Shown piece after piece: positions 8,555 to 17,167 of a stretch of 64,000 bases of DNA (within the stretch, counting starts at the first letter, position 1; each line of letters opens with the position of its first letter). The DNA comes from Zoogloea sp. 1C4 (GTDB taxonomy: Bacteria > Pseudomonadota > Gammaproteobacteria > Burkholderiales > Rhodocyclaceae). The DNA lies in the NCBI RefSeq assembly GCF_009469605.1, contig NZ_SSXU01000002.1:300807-364806 (forward strand), in the 5' to 3' direction. Both the position numbers and the translations under genes were made by a program. Under the pieces are notes generated by a model. The model saw nothing but the letters and a program-made list of their open reading frames with translations, was not told the origin of the DNA and searched no databases.

Positions 8555-10743
8555 GGCGATGCCTCGTTGCCTGCGCTGTCCTCGGCGCCGGTGACCACCG
8601 CGCCAGGCTCGGCCGGAGCGGCGTCATCCAGCAGATCGTCGGGCAAGGACGCATCCTGCAAGGCCGGGGAACTGGTGAACTCCCACCACTGCGTGGCCTC
8701 GCTGTAGCTCCGGCGCATGTACCCCGCGAGTTGCTGCAAGTCCGCCGGCATCACTTCGTCCGGGTCCGGCGCCGGCAGCGGCATGCGCACCTTCCAAAGC
8801 TGGCCGCCCTGCAGCAGCGCGAAGCATTGGCCTTTGGGCAGGCCGACGACATGCGACGGCTCGATCATCGGTACGCTGGTGCTGCTGATCCGGTCCTGCG
8901 TGTTCGACGTGAAATCCGTCGCCCCACGGATGTCCGAGCTGTCGGTGGCGCCCGAGACGATGGTGGTCGTATAGACCTCGACCTTCGGCAACTGCCGGGT
9001 CAGCAGTTCGGCCGTGGCGGTCTCCCTGACCCTGAGCATGAACAGGTTGTTGAAATTTCCGATCACCTGGCCGGCCTTGGCCCGGTTGCCGATGCGGGCC
9101 TCGATGTCCGAGAGGGTCTGCGTGTACGCGGTAACCTGTAGCCCGGCACCACCGCCCTTGTTGATCAGCGGCACGAATTCGTCACCCATGAGTTCATTGA
9201 ATTCGTCCGCATGGACATTGATCGGCACGCGCGCGCCGGCCGATGCACCCGGCAGGCCGTCGTCGATCCCGTGCTTGTAGATGTGGCCGGCGACCGACAC
9301 GAGATCGCTGAACATCGAGTTGCCGACTGCGGCGGCGACCTCGGCGTCGGAGAGCGCATCCAGGCCCACATAGACGATGGCGCGCTTTCGGATGACCTGC
9401 ATCCAATCGAAGATCGGACGTGGGTCGGCCAGGTCGGAGTAGTTCGGTGCCAGAAGCTGGGCGATCTTGCCGCTCGTGAGCTTCTCCAGCAGCGGCAGCA
9501 GCGATGCGACGATCTTGTCGAAATAGGTCTTGTCGTAGCGGACGGCACTGCGCAAGCCGTCGAGCACCGGGTCGTAGTTGCGCGCCTGGGAGAGGTACTG
9601 CTCCAGCGCCACGACGCGCTTCTCGCGCCCGATCATGTTCCTGGGGATGTTCTTCTCGTTGAGCTTGGCCTCGATCTGGACGATCACCTCCCAGGCCTTG
9701 GGCTCCGTCTTGGCGAAATAGTGCTGGGCGTACTCGATGAACAGCGCGTCGATGTTGATGACGTGGCGCTGGATCAGCATGTAGTCCGGGCGCTGCCCCA
9801 GTTCCACCAAGGCGCGCGCGATGATGTTGACGAACCGCCACGCGAACTCCCTGAAAGCGGCACTGTTGCCTTCGCCGGAGAGCTGCCCCGCGATGCGCGT
9901 CGCCACTTCCGAGATCCGGCCGAAGCGGCCCACGGCGTTGTAGCGGGCGCTGATTTCCGGCCAGCCCAGGTGGAAGATGTAGAACTCGCCTTCGCGGCCC
10001 GCGCGCTGGGCCTCGACGTACATCCGCTTCAAGAGATCGGCATCCCCCTTGGGGTCGATGACGATCACGACCTCGTGCTCGCCCGCGGCGTTCTTGCGGC
10101 GGATGTCCTGGGTGACGAACAACTCGGCGAGCCGCGTCTTGCCCACGCGCGTGGTGCCCAGCACCAGCGAATGCCCGACGCGCTCGCCCAGCGGCAGGCT
10201 GACATCCACCTCGTCGGGTTCGATGCCATGCAGCCGCGGCAGGCCGCCGACCGGCGGCAGCGGGCGCACCGGATTCATGGGCACGTCCCAGCCCGTGAGC
10301 GCGGGCAGCCGGGACAGCGGGAACGGCGCGAACTCCAGCCGTTCCTCCAGGCGCCTCGCCAGCCGGTAGGCCGGCGTCGGCTCCACGTACCGGCGAAACT
10401 CCGGCCGGTACGTCTGCATCAGCCTATGGGTGTGCTTCTGCTCCCAGAGGAACCCGCGCCCCACGAACAGCCGCTGCTGGCTGACCGGCACGTCCTTGCT
10501 CGTCATCACGTACCGCGGCAGGCGGCGGATGTTGCGCCGGTAGCGCAGGATGACGCGGGCATCGCGATAGCGGATTGCGCCGTAGGCGCCGAACGCCAGC
10601 GCGCTGCCGACGCCCATCGCTGGGCTCAGCGCGAGCGACCATGGGGCCACCAGGCACAGAAACGCGGCGCCTGCACACGCCGCGACGGTGTATAGCTCCA
10701 CCGCTGGACGTAGCAGAACCTCGACCGGCTGTTTCCCCGACAT
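8551..10743 (-). CDS. traD: Conjugative coupling protein TraD, SXT/TOL-type
   Basis: A 730-aa ATPase that brings the relaxase-bound DNA strand to the secretion channel. Two N-terminal hydrophobic segments (about residues 18-55) anchor it in the inner membrane. Walker A GTTRVGKT is at residues 196-203 and Walker B VIVIDPKGD near 223-231. Length and the N-terminal topology fit the VirD4/TraD coupling proteins. It starts five bases after the end of the PFL_4695-type gene, so it belongs to the same operon as the transglycosylase and PilL. Confidence 0.95.
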   Translation of the reverse strand: MSGKQPVEVLLRPAVELYTVAACAGAAFLCLVAPWSLALSPAMGVGSALAFGAYGAIRYRDARVILRYRRNIRRLPRYVMTSKDVPVSQQRLFVGRGFLWEQKHTHRLMQTYRPEFRRYVEPTPAYRLARRLEERLEFAPFPLSRLPALTGWDVPMNPVRPLPPVGGLPRLHGIEPDEVDVSLPLGERVGHSLVLGTTRVGKTRLAELFVTQDIRRKNAAGEHEVVIVIDPKGDADLLKRMYVEAQRAGREGEFYIFHLGWPEISARYNAVGRFGRISEVATRIAGQLSGEGNSAAFREFAWRFVNIIARALVELGQRPDYMLIQRHVINIDALFIEYAQHYFAKTEPKAWEVIVQIEAKLNEKNIPRNMIGREKRVVALEQYLSQARNYDPVLDGLRSAVRYDKTYFDKIVASLLPLLEKLTSGKIAQLLAPNYSDLADPRPIFDWMQVIRKRAIVYVGLDALSDAEVAAAVGNSMFSDLVSVAGHIYKHGIDDGLPGASAGARVPINVHADEFNELMGDEFVPLINKGGGAGLQVTAYTQTLSDIEARIGNRAKAGQVIGNFNNLFMLRVRETATAELLTRQLPKVEVYTTTIVSGATDSSDIRGATDFTSNTQDRISSTSVPMIEPSHVVGLPKGQCFALLQGGQLWKVRMPLPAPDPDEVMPADLQQLAGYMRRSYSEATQWWEFTSSPALQDASLPDDLLDDAAPAEPGAVVTGAEDSAGNEASP

Positions 10744-10747
10744 GGCT

Positions 10748-11296
10748 TCATTGCTCGATGCCGGTGGCCGTGATCAGCGCCGGGTAGTGCCGCAGGCCCA
10801 GGCGATCGGCCAGGTCGTCTCCGGCCACGGGCGCGAGGGGCACGCCCGGCGCCAGGGTACGCAGCCGTGCCAGGCCCTGCACGGTCTCGACGTTGACCAC
10901 CAGGCCGACCGCGCCGCGTTCGCGCAAAGCCGCGCCGCGCCGCTGCAACCAGGCCCGGGAAGCCTCGTCGTCGCCGATGACCGCGAACGGCCGCAGGCCG
11001 GGCGCTTCGATCACGCGCCGCGCGACGGTGCCGGGCGTGAGCTTGGTGCTGCGCACCGGCAGCATCGCGGCTTCGTCCGCTGGCGTGGCGGGAACCCGGG
11101 GCGTCGGGATGGGTGGCCGGGCCGGCGCGTTGGCGCGCGGCTGGAGGTTCAGGGCCTCGTAGTACGGCAGCGCCGACGTGCCGCCATGGTCCTCGACCAC
11201 GATCAGCGGCTCGCCGGCACGCGAGGCCAGCGGCAGGCCTGCCAGCAGCACGAGCAGGACCGTGAATGCGAGATGGGCCGGATGGGGTTTCGTCAT
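10748..11296 (-). CDS. ICE protein, PFL_4695 family (TIGR03765-like)
   Basis: A 182-aa exported protein with a signal peptide (about residues 1-27). The remainder ends in a region with the look of a restriction or targeting fold (GLRHYPALITATGIEQ at the C-terminus). The family is restricted to ICE transfer regions and has no assigned activity. ATG 11296 overlaps the upstream stop by four bases and gives a clean signal peptide, unlike the longer frame. Confidence 0.83.
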   Translation of the reverse strand: MTKPHPAHLAFTVLLVLLAGLPLASRAGEPLIVVEDHGGTSALPYYEALNLQPRANAPARPPIPTPRVPATPADEAAMLPVRSTKLTPGTVARRVIEAPGLRPFAVIGDDEASRAWLQRRGAALRERGAVGLVVNVETVQGLARLRTLAPGVPLAPVAGDDLADRLGLRHYPALITATGIEQ

Positions 11297-11895
11297 GGGG
11301 AGGTCTCCTGGCGCGCGGCGAGGACCGCGGCGGTTGGGCGTGCGCCCTGCACGCGGGCAAGGTGGCGGGACACGCTGCGCCGATAGCGGGCGGCGGGCTC
11401 GCCACCCGCAGGACGGTGGTAGCGGCCGATCGCCAGCAGCCAGTCCTCGCCGGAGGTGTGCTGCTCCTTCAGGATCTCGGCGGCGATGGCGAGGTTGCGG
11501 TACGGGTCCAGCAGGTCGCACGCGCTGGTGAAGCGGTGCTTGTGGTAGCCGAGGTTGATCTGGCCCAGGCCCGCGTCGATGCGCGTGTGCGGCGTGGCGC
11601 GCATCGCCTGCTGCAGGCCGGCGCAGGCATCGGCCCGCGTGGCGAAGCGGCGGGACTGGCCGGCGACGTTGAGGGACCACGGCCATGGGACGATGCGCCC
11701 GTTGCGCCGGAGGCCGCTCTCCTGCAAGGCCACGGCGTAGAGCACCGTCGAGGGGATGCCTGCGCGCTGGGCGGCAAGCTGGTAGGCCGGTGGCGGAACC
11801 TCCTGGGCATGGCCCGTGCAGGTGTACAGGCCAGCGGCGAGCACCAGTGCGCGCAAGAACTGCGATACGCGGGCGGCTACGGCTGGCGCTGCCAT
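11293..11895 (-). CDS. VirB1-like lytic transglycosylase of the ICE
   Basis: A 200-aa periplasmic muramidase that probably opens the peptidoglycan for the transfer channel. The signal peptide covers about residues 1-30. The SLT-type domain starts near residue 40, with the catalytic Glu in VALQESGL and the downstream motif GLGQINLGYH. Conserved aromatic residues near IGRYHRP complete the fold. It overlaps the upstream gene by 19 bp. Confidence 0.9.
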   Translation of the reverse strand: MAAPAVAARVSQFLRALVLAAGLYTCTGHAQEVPPPAYQLAAQRAGIPSTVLYAVALQESGLRRNGRIVPWPWSLNVAGQSRRFATRADACAGLQQAMRATPHTRIDAGLGQINLGYHKHRFTSACDLLDPYRNLAIAAEILKEQHTSGEDWLLAIGRYHRPAGGEPAARYRRSVSRHLARVQGARPTAAVLAARQETSP

Positions 11896-12602
11896 TGGCC
11901 GTTCACCTCGCGCACGGCGGCGGGCAAGTCACCGGACAGGCCGAGCGCCAACCAACGGCCACTGTCGTGGTTGAGCGTGATGCTGCCGGCCCGCACGCGC
12001 GCCGGGTCGATCTGCGCGCGCTTGGCCCAGTCCCGAATGCGCGCGTCGTCCTGGCGGCTGCCCACCATGTACAGGTCGAACTCCGCGCCCGAGGATTGCA
12101 GGCGCTGCACGAGCTGCCCGCAGGCGGCGCAGCCGTCCTTGACGAACACCGCCATGCGGCCGCTGCCGCGCGTGGCGACAGCGCCCGGCTTGTCATCAGG
12201 CAGGTTCACGCGCTGCATGCCCGGATTCAGACGCTGCCAGGCTTCGTCGTAGGCGCGCTGGTAGGCGAGCAGCTTCTCGACGCGGCGCGCTTCGACCTGC
12301 ACCTGCAGTTCTGCGTAGCGCCGCCGCTCTTCGTCGGTGCGTGCCTCGATGCCCAGGGCGGAAAGCGGGTCCAGGTTGGGCGAGTAGATACCCAGCGGCC
12401 CGTCCATCAGCTCGCGGTAGCGTTCCCATTCCTGCCGTTGCAGACCCCATTCGCTGGCCGTCCGGTCGTCCAGCACGCGGGCGGCCAGCGGGCGCTCCTG
12501 GCTCTGTGCATTGCGCGCGGGTGCCGTGGCGGGTTGCTGCGCCCAGGCGGGGCACTGCACCGACGCCAGCACGAGTACGGAAAGGAGGATCGACGGCTTC
12601 AT
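11877..12602 (-). CDS. Periplasmic thioredoxin-like ICE protein, PFL_4693 family (TIGR03759-like)
   Basis: A 241-aa protein with a signal peptide (residues 1-21, AWA). A helical middle part is followed by a thioredoxin-like C-terminal half that carries a CxxC pair in DGCAACGQL, about residue 157. The family may help disulfide formation in secretion-system parts; that role is inferred from the CxxC. ATG 12602 is chosen for the signal peptide. Confidence 0.85.
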   Translation of the reverse strand: MKPSILLSVLVLASVQCPAWAQQPATAPARNAQSQERPLAARVLDDRTASEWGLQRQEWERYRELMDGPLGIYSPNLDPLSALGIEARTDEERRRYAELQVQVEARRVEKLLAYQRAYDEAWQRLNPGMQRVNLPDDKPGAVATRGSGRMAVFVKDGCAACGQLVQRLQSSGAEFDLYMVGSRQDDARIRDWAKRAQIDPARVRAGSITLNHDSGRWLALGLSGDLPAAVREVNGQWQRQP

Positions 12603-12616
12603 GGGGTGTGCTCCGG

Positions 12617-13261
12617 TCAGGGGATCGCCACGCGGCGCGTCTGGTCGCCGGCCTGGAACACCGCGGTGTTGCCCTCGACCGCCTGCAAACGCCATGGGCC
12701 GACCGCATCACCGGGCAGCAGCACCTGAAGCTGGTCGGGTGTGAGGTCCCCGGCTGTCGGCGCGACCGACACGCTGCGCTGGCCGGCGCGCAGTTCGGCG
12801 CCGACGACGCGGAACGGCAGTGGCGGCGGTTCGGCCTTGGAGGCGGCGGGCTTGCTTGGTGCGCGTGCTTGGACGGGCGCTGCGGCACGCGCGGCGGTCT
12901 GGCGTGTCTTGATCTGCTCGATCTCCGCGCGCAGTGCCTGAAGATCGTCGGCGGCGGCATAGCCGTTCAGCGACTTCTCCACCTGGGCGGCGCGCGCTTC
13001 CAGGATTTGGCGGGTATCTTTGAGGTCAGCGGCCGTTGCGACGGCAGGACGCTGCTGGATAGCCTCGATCGTCTCGGCCAGGCCAGTCGCCTGCGCTTCC
13101 AGGCGTTGCAGGCGTGAATCCAGCCGGTCCTGGTCGGTTTGGTCGCGCATCGCCAGGTAGCCGAGCGCCACGATGACGCTGAGGCCGATCAGCCAGAGCC
13201 AGAGCAGGCTTTGCACCACCACGGCGGCGGTCGGGCGCCGCGAAGGTTGCGGAGCATTCAT
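12617..13261 (-). CDS. ICE inner-membrane protein with coiled coil, unnamed conserved family
   Basis: A 214-aa protein with one membrane helix (about residues 15-37), a long coiled coil (about 42-120), an Ala/Pro linker and a C-terminal beta-rich domain of about 70 residues. It lies between PilL and the PFL_4693-type gene, where related elements carry a protein of the same layout. I cannot name a tested function. The topology suggests a periplasmic scaffold, possibly of pilus or channel parts. Confidence 0.72.
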   Translation of the reverse strand: MNAPQPSRRPTAAVVVQSLLWLWLIGLSVIVALGYLAMRDQTDQDRLDSRLQRLEAQATGLAETIEAIQQRPAVATAADLKDTRQILEARAAQVEKSLNGYAAADDLQALRAEIEQIKTRQTAARAAAPVQARAPSKPAASKAEPPPLPFRVVGAELRAGQRSVSVAPTAGDLTPDQLQVLLPGDAVGPWRLQAVEGNTAVFQAGDQTRRVAIP

Positions 13262-13857
13262 GGCTGGCCTCCTGGAATGGAAGGCATCAGCGGGAAGGTC
13301 TGCACTGCATCGGCGGCGCTCGGCTCGGGCGTGGGTTCGACGGCCACGCGGTCGCCGGGCCGGTCGAAGCAAATCTGTCGGGCGCGGTCATCCGCGTGCA
13401 GTTCCCAGGCCGGCCCAGCCAGGGTGAGCAGTGCATCGCGCAAGGTCATGGGACCGAGATGCAGGTGCGCCGCCGGCAGCGGCAGCGCGTACAGTTCGAT
13501 CACGGCATGCGCGGTCTGGCACAGGCCGTAGCCGCTGCGTTTGAGTACGTGCCGCAGCCCATCCCCGACCGTGGCGCGTGCATCCTCGGGCATGGACACG
13601 TCGATGGTCTGCAACAGCAGGTCGCGCTGCGCTGCCATGGGTGCCAGTTCGACCAGTGTGTAGCGGGCGTAGCGCACGACCGGGATGTACTCGGGCGCTT
13701 CGGGTTCGGGCGCGGCCGAGACTTCCTCGATGGTGTCGAGCGCGACCGGCGCAGTCGTCGTCGCGCAGCCACCGGCCAGCACCGACCACAGCAGGCCGAG
13801 AAATCCCGCCAGCAGGCGGCGTTCGGGATGGTGAAACCAGGGTGGAGAGGGGCACAT
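13258..13857 (-). CDS. PilL N-terminal-type ICE lipoprotein (TIGR03748-like)
   Basis: A 199-aa protein with a hydrophobic N-terminus and the lipobox LAGGC (C at about residue 31). A conserved globular region spans about residues 60-165, the PilL_N domain found at the head of these transfer regions. The family is linked to type IV-like pili used in mating on some plasmids. It is the first gene of the mating operon, behind a terminator and a motif shared with the RAQPRD operon. The next ATG overlaps its stop by four bases. Confidence 0.85.
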   Translation of the reverse strand: MCPSPPWFHHPERRLLAGFLGLLWSVLAGGCATTTAPVALDTIEEVSAAPEPEAPEYIPVVRYARYTLVELAPMAAQRDLLLQTIDVSMPEDARATVGDGLRHVLKRSGYGLCQTAHAVIELYALPLPAAHLHLGPMTLRDALLTLAGPAWELHADDRARQICFDRPGDRVAVEPTPEPSAADAVQTFPLMPSIPGGQP

Positions 13858-13910
13858 AGCTCGGCGTCCTGAAACATCGAGCCCTCACCATCGCCGCTCT
13901 GGCCACGAAC

Positions 13911-13930
13911 GGCAGCAAACAATGCGAACC
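13911..13930 (-). promoter_or_regulatory. Motif M2 upstream of the pilL operon
   Basis: The second copy of the 20-bp motif (17 of 20 bases shared with 7751-7770). Its core AACAATGCGAA (plus strand) lies 61 nt upstream of the pilL start. The near-equal distance in both copies argues for a shared transcriptional signal. Confidence 0.5.
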
Positions 13931-13956
13931 ACGCAGCGCCCGATTTACCGGGAGCG

Positions 13957-13982
13957 GAAAAAAAACGGCCCCGAAGGGCCGT
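13957..13982 (-). terminator. Rho-independent terminator after the SNF2-like helicase gene
   Basis: On the minus strand the hairpin ACGGCCC-TTCG-GGGCCGT (7-bp arms, tetraloop) is followed by eight T residues. It begins 12 bp after the helicase stop and separates the cargo genes from the mating operon. Confidence 0.93.
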
Positions 13983-13994
13983 AAGTGGAACGTG

Positions 13995-16274
13995 TCATGC
14001 GGCGACAAGCTGCCGGGCCAGTGCGACCTCGACGGAATCGCCGTCCTGGTTCAGGACATCGAGCCCCGATTCGGGCACGTCGCCCGAGGTGGACTGCGAG
14101 ACCATGATCTTCTTGGCCATCAGCTCCAGGCAGGTCATCTGCGAGGAGCCGGCGTAGCCCAGGTACATCACGCGCACGGACAGCTTCTGCCCGATACGCC
14201 AAGAGCGGCGTGCCGCCTGCTGGAGCGAATACACGTTGTAGCCCGACTGCATGAACACGATCGTCGGAAACTCCAACAGGTCCAATCCCGTCTTGACAAG
14301 CTCCGGATTGGTGATGAGCACGTCGATGCCACGGTCCAACTGCTCGGCGATCCAGTCCTCGCGGCGGCTGGCATCCACGCTTGCGCGCAGTACCGCCACT
14401 TTGAAGCCTTCCTGCTCCAGCAATACCTTCAACCGGCTAGTCGTGTCGCGCGTGCCGGTATAGACGGTGTAGGCCAGAACCTTGCGGCCCTGTGCTTTCT
14501 CTTCCCTGCAGATGTCGATCAGCTCACGCTCCTTGGGGCTGATCTCGAACTCGTTGAACTGAGCCGGGACAAACGCCAGGGTGTTGCGCGTACGCGGATG
14601 CACAACGGTCTCCGACCGGAAGCAGCAATCCGGCCAGGCCAGCAGCACATTGAGGACTACACCGAGCAAGGTAGTATCGCGTCGCGCCAGAGCCTGTTTC
14701 AGCTCCGCGGTCAGCCGACCTGCCAGATCGCGGTAGGCCGCGGCTTGCGCCGTGTCCATCGCGACTTCACGAAACTCTTCGTCATACGGCGGCAGGACAT
14801 TGCCGCCGATGTCTCTGAGCTTGAGGAAGATCGTGAACGGCAGGATGCAGCGCAGCACACCCTTCGGGCCGAAGCCCGGGGCCTTGACCGTTCTGACACT
14901 GACTTTCGTGCCTTTCGCGGTCTTGTGCGCCGTCCCGGTGCTCTCGGAATAAATGTCCTTCAGGACACCGTGATCGCGCATGAACGCCATCGCGGCCGAG
15001 GTCATGCTGCCGCTCGTGGTCGGGCGATAGCCGTCTTCGATCATCCGCCCGGGAAGGGCTCGGAACAGCAGGTAGAACAGATCGTCGCCGTAGCCGCCCA
15101 TCAACGTGCCGGTCAGCAGCAAGGTCTTGCGAGCCTTCGCCGCCAGCACGCCCATGGCCTGGCCCTGGGCGCTGCCGCCGTTCTTGTACTCGTGGGCCTC
15201 GTCGGCGATGAGCAGGTCGAACGTGCCTTGCGGCAGGTAGCGCTTGATGAACTCGGACGGTTGATAGCCGCCCTCGCCAAAGCCGAACTCCATGTTGGCC
15301 ATCGCACGTTCCATGCGCGTGGCTTGACGGTCGGAAAACACCAGCTCGCCGTTGCCATCCATGAGGTTGATGAACTCGTGAATGTTGTCGCCGAGCATCG
15401 AGGCCAGGAAGCCGTCGCCGAACTTCTGCATCAGCTTCTGCGCGGTGACTTCCCCGATCGTCGGGATGCGCTTCAAGGCTTTGAGCACGGCCGAGGACTG
15501 GTCGCTGCCGGACAGGCTGCGCGGGCGGATCAGTGTCCACAGGGGCGCAGCGCAATGGCCGCACTTCCTGCGGGATTCCTCGGCTTCGAGCGCGACCGGG
15601 TTGACCGGCTCGCCGTCGAGGTCGGTGATGACCGTGCCGCAGTCCGGGCACGCTGCCACGTCGCCGTGGCGGGTGCGCCGCGTGGTGAAAACGGGCTTCC
15701 AGTGGAAGCCCATCCGCATCCTCACGCGGCCCAGGACGAAGAACTCCTGACCCGTGGGCTGGACACCCAACTGCTCACGCAGCTTGATGAGCTTGACGAG
15801 CGTATCCGGCCCGTTGAGCACCCACACTTTGGCGCCCGCTACCGTCTCCTGGATCTCGCGCCGCCACTTGTAAACCAGGTGCGGTGGCGAAAGCACCAGA
15901 GTGCGGCGGTAGCCTTCGGCGTTGAGCACGACAGCCGTGGCGATGCCGACGGTCGTCTTCCCGCAACCCATCTCGCCGTTGACGATCGCGGCGCGTTCGC
16001 CACGGTCGATCAGCAGCTCGGCAGCAGCGTGGACGACTTCGGCCTGGGCCGGGAACAGCTTGCGCTTGAGGCTGGCGACGATGAGTTGCCGGTGCGCCTG
16101 CGGTTGGCCGGTATAGACCGGCGGATTGGCGCTGTTGAGGGCGTCGAGCAGTTCGTCGCCGAACTCGCCAACGAAATCCTGAAGGCTCAGGGTCAGAGGG
16201 TTGGATTCCGCGTCGAGCAGTTCGCCCTGCACGGGTGTGGCTTCAGCGGTAGTGGTGTCGAGATCGAGGGACAT
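13995..16274 (-). CDS. SNF2-like DEAD/DEAH-box helicase of the ICE
   Basis: A 759-aa ATPase of helicase superfamily 2. Walker A GEMGCGKTT lies at residues 100-108 and the Walker B box is IADEAHEY near 350. A zinc-binding insert has CPDCG and CGHC pairs at about 205-245. The C-terminal helicase half ends with the motif VI-like run QAARRSWRIGQ. This box order is typical of SNF2/RapA-like translocases. Its substrate is unknown; a role in ICE replication or defence is possible. ATG 16274 has GGAG ten bases upstream and is preferred over an in-frame ATG at 16328, which lies in the leader hairpin. Confidence 0.88.
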   Translation of the reverse strand: MSLDLDTTTAEATPVQGELLDAESNPLTLSLQDFVGEFGDELLDALNSANPPVYTGQPQAHRQLIVASLKRKLFPAQAEVVHAAAELLIDRGERAAIVNGEMGCGKTTVGIATAVVLNAEGYRRTLVLSPPHLVYKWRREIQETVAGAKVWVLNGPDTLVKLIKLREQLGVQPTGQEFFVLGRVRMRMGFHWKPVFTTRRTRHGDVAACPDCGTVITDLDGEPVNPVALEAEESRRKCGHCAAPLWTLIRPRSLSGSDQSSAVLKALKRIPTIGEVTAQKLMQKFGDGFLASMLGDNIHEFINLMDGNGELVFSDRQATRMERAMANMEFGFGEGGYQPSEFIKRYLPQGTFDLLIADEAHEYKNGGSAQGQAMGVLAAKARKTLLLTGTLMGGYGDDLFYLLFRALPGRMIEDGYRPTTSGSMTSAAMAFMRDHGVLKDIYSESTGTAHKTAKGTKVSVRTVKAPGFGPKGVLRCILPFTIFLKLRDIGGNVLPPYDEEFREVAMDTAQAAAYRDLAGRLTAELKQALARRDTTLLGVVLNVLLAWPDCCFRSETVVHPRTRNTLAFVPAQFNEFEISPKERELIDICREEKAQGRKVLAYTVYTGTRDTTSRLKVLLEQEGFKVAVLRASVDASRREDWIAEQLDRGIDVLITNPELVKTGLDLLEFPTIVFMQSGYNVYSLQQAARRSWRIGQKLSVRVMYLGYAGSSQMTCLELMAKKIMVSQSTSGDVPESGLDVLNQDGDSVEVALARQLVAA

Positions 16275-16294
16275 GGTGATGCTCCAAAGAAAAT

Positions 16295-16333
16295 GGGGCA
16301 TGCACCACCCCCAACGGGGCAATGGCATGCCCC
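16295..16333 (-). promoter_or_regulatory. Leader hairpin of the helicase gene
   Basis: GGGGCATGC and GCATGCCCC form a perfect 9-bp stem that encloses a smaller C4/G4 stem. It ends 21 nt before the start codon. It is one of a series of hairpins in front of cargo genes of this ICE. Confidence 0.6.
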
Positions 16334-16406
16334 GGAGTGGGAAGAGAATCGGCGCGTGGCCGAAGGTTGAAGGTGCGGGCCTGGGTGGCCTGCGAGTGAA
16401 CCGTGC

Positions 16407-16712
16407 TCAGTCCTCGGACGGCAACACGATGACGGTGGCGCTGCGCTGCGCGTCGGTAACGATGCGAATGGCCAGCCCTGGGTGGATCACGTAGTGCGAC
16501 TCCAGCGAAGCACCTGATTGAAGCGCGGTGCTGTTGGCCTGCCATTGCTGGACGTTGACGTCTCCCCAGTCGCCACGGGTGTGGCGCCTGAAGTACGGGA
16601 TTGGGTCGAGGCGACCCGCGCGGACCAGGCGGTCAACGGCTCTGCTGAAGATAAGCGCCCCGATGGGGAACGCCAGCCTCTGGCAGTAGGTTTCGATGCG
16701 ATGCGATGCCAT
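16407..16712 (-). CDS. Conserved small ICE protein, RGDWG family, copy 1
   Basis: A 101-aa protein of unknown function. Its middle carries DPIPYFRRHTRGDWGDV, which is shared with the next gene upstream (DPLSYVQRHVRGDWGEI). Both also share a beta-rich C-terminal half. The two genes are therefore tandem paralogues. No membrane segment or catalytic motif is evident. A strong AGGAGGAG ribosome site precedes ATG 16712. Confidence 0.75.
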   Translation of the reverse strand: MASHRIETYCQRLAFPIGALIFSRAVDRLVRAGRLDPIPYFRRHTRGDWGDVNVQQWQANSTALQSGASLESHYVIHPGLAIRIVTDAQRSATVIVLPSED

Positions 16713-16731
16713 GGGCTCCTCCTTGGTTATT

Positions 16732-16767
16732 GAGCCACGACACCCCTGGCGGAGTGAAGTGGCTCCG
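16732..16767 (-). promoter_or_regulatory. Leader with two mutually exclusive stems before the RGDWG copy 1 gene
   Basis: GAGCCAC (16732-16738) can pair with GTGGCTC (16759-16765). CGGAG (16750-16754) can pair with CTCCG (16763-16767) instead. Both use the same CTC, so only one stem can form at a time, as in attenuators. This is a prediction by eye. Confidence 0.4.
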
Positions 16768-16797
16768 TCAGGTGGATGGGATGACGAGGCGGTGCCT

Positions 16798-17118
16798 TCA
16801 GATCAGGTCGCGCTCTTCGGGAAGCTGGACCACCGTGGTCTGGTGGTCTTCGCTGGTCTTCACGATCAACACCAGTTCCGGCGTGATCCGGTACTGGGAG
16901 ATCATCAGGTTGTCCTGATCGAGTGCGACATCGTTGGCCTGGCGGGTGGCCTCGTCGATCTCGCCCCAGTCGCCGCGCACGTGGCGCTGCACATAGGACA
17001 AGGGATCGATGAGACCTCGGCGGGCCAGCCAATGCACCTTCTCGCTCAACTGCAACGAGGCCGGTGCGAACAAGGGTTGCTTGTGCGGCGCGGGCCGCTT
17101 GAACGGATTGGGGAACAT
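16798..17118 (-). CDS. Conserved small ICE protein, RGDWG family, copy 2
   Basis: A 106-aa protein, paralogue of the gene at 16407-16712 with the shared block RRGLIDPLSYVQRHVRGDWG. The N-terminus differs (Pro-rich) while the C-terminal strand regions align. Such proteins are common in this ICE class and have no assigned role. GGAG lies nine bases before ATG 17118. Confidence 0.75.
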   Translation of the reverse strand: MFPNPFKRPAPHKQPLFAPASLQLSEKVHWLARRGLIDPLSYVQRHVRGDWGEIDEATRQANDVALDQDNLMISQYRITPELVLIVKTSEDHQTTVVQLPEERDLI

Positions 17119-17167
17119 GGTGTTTCTCCTTCGATGAAGTGCAGCGGGACGTCAGGCGTCCGGGGGA

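Noticed and set aside
13992-16370. 792-codon plus-strand ORF opposite the helicase
   Set aside because: Same reason: GC-rich antisense frame; the minus-strand product has all helicase motifs.
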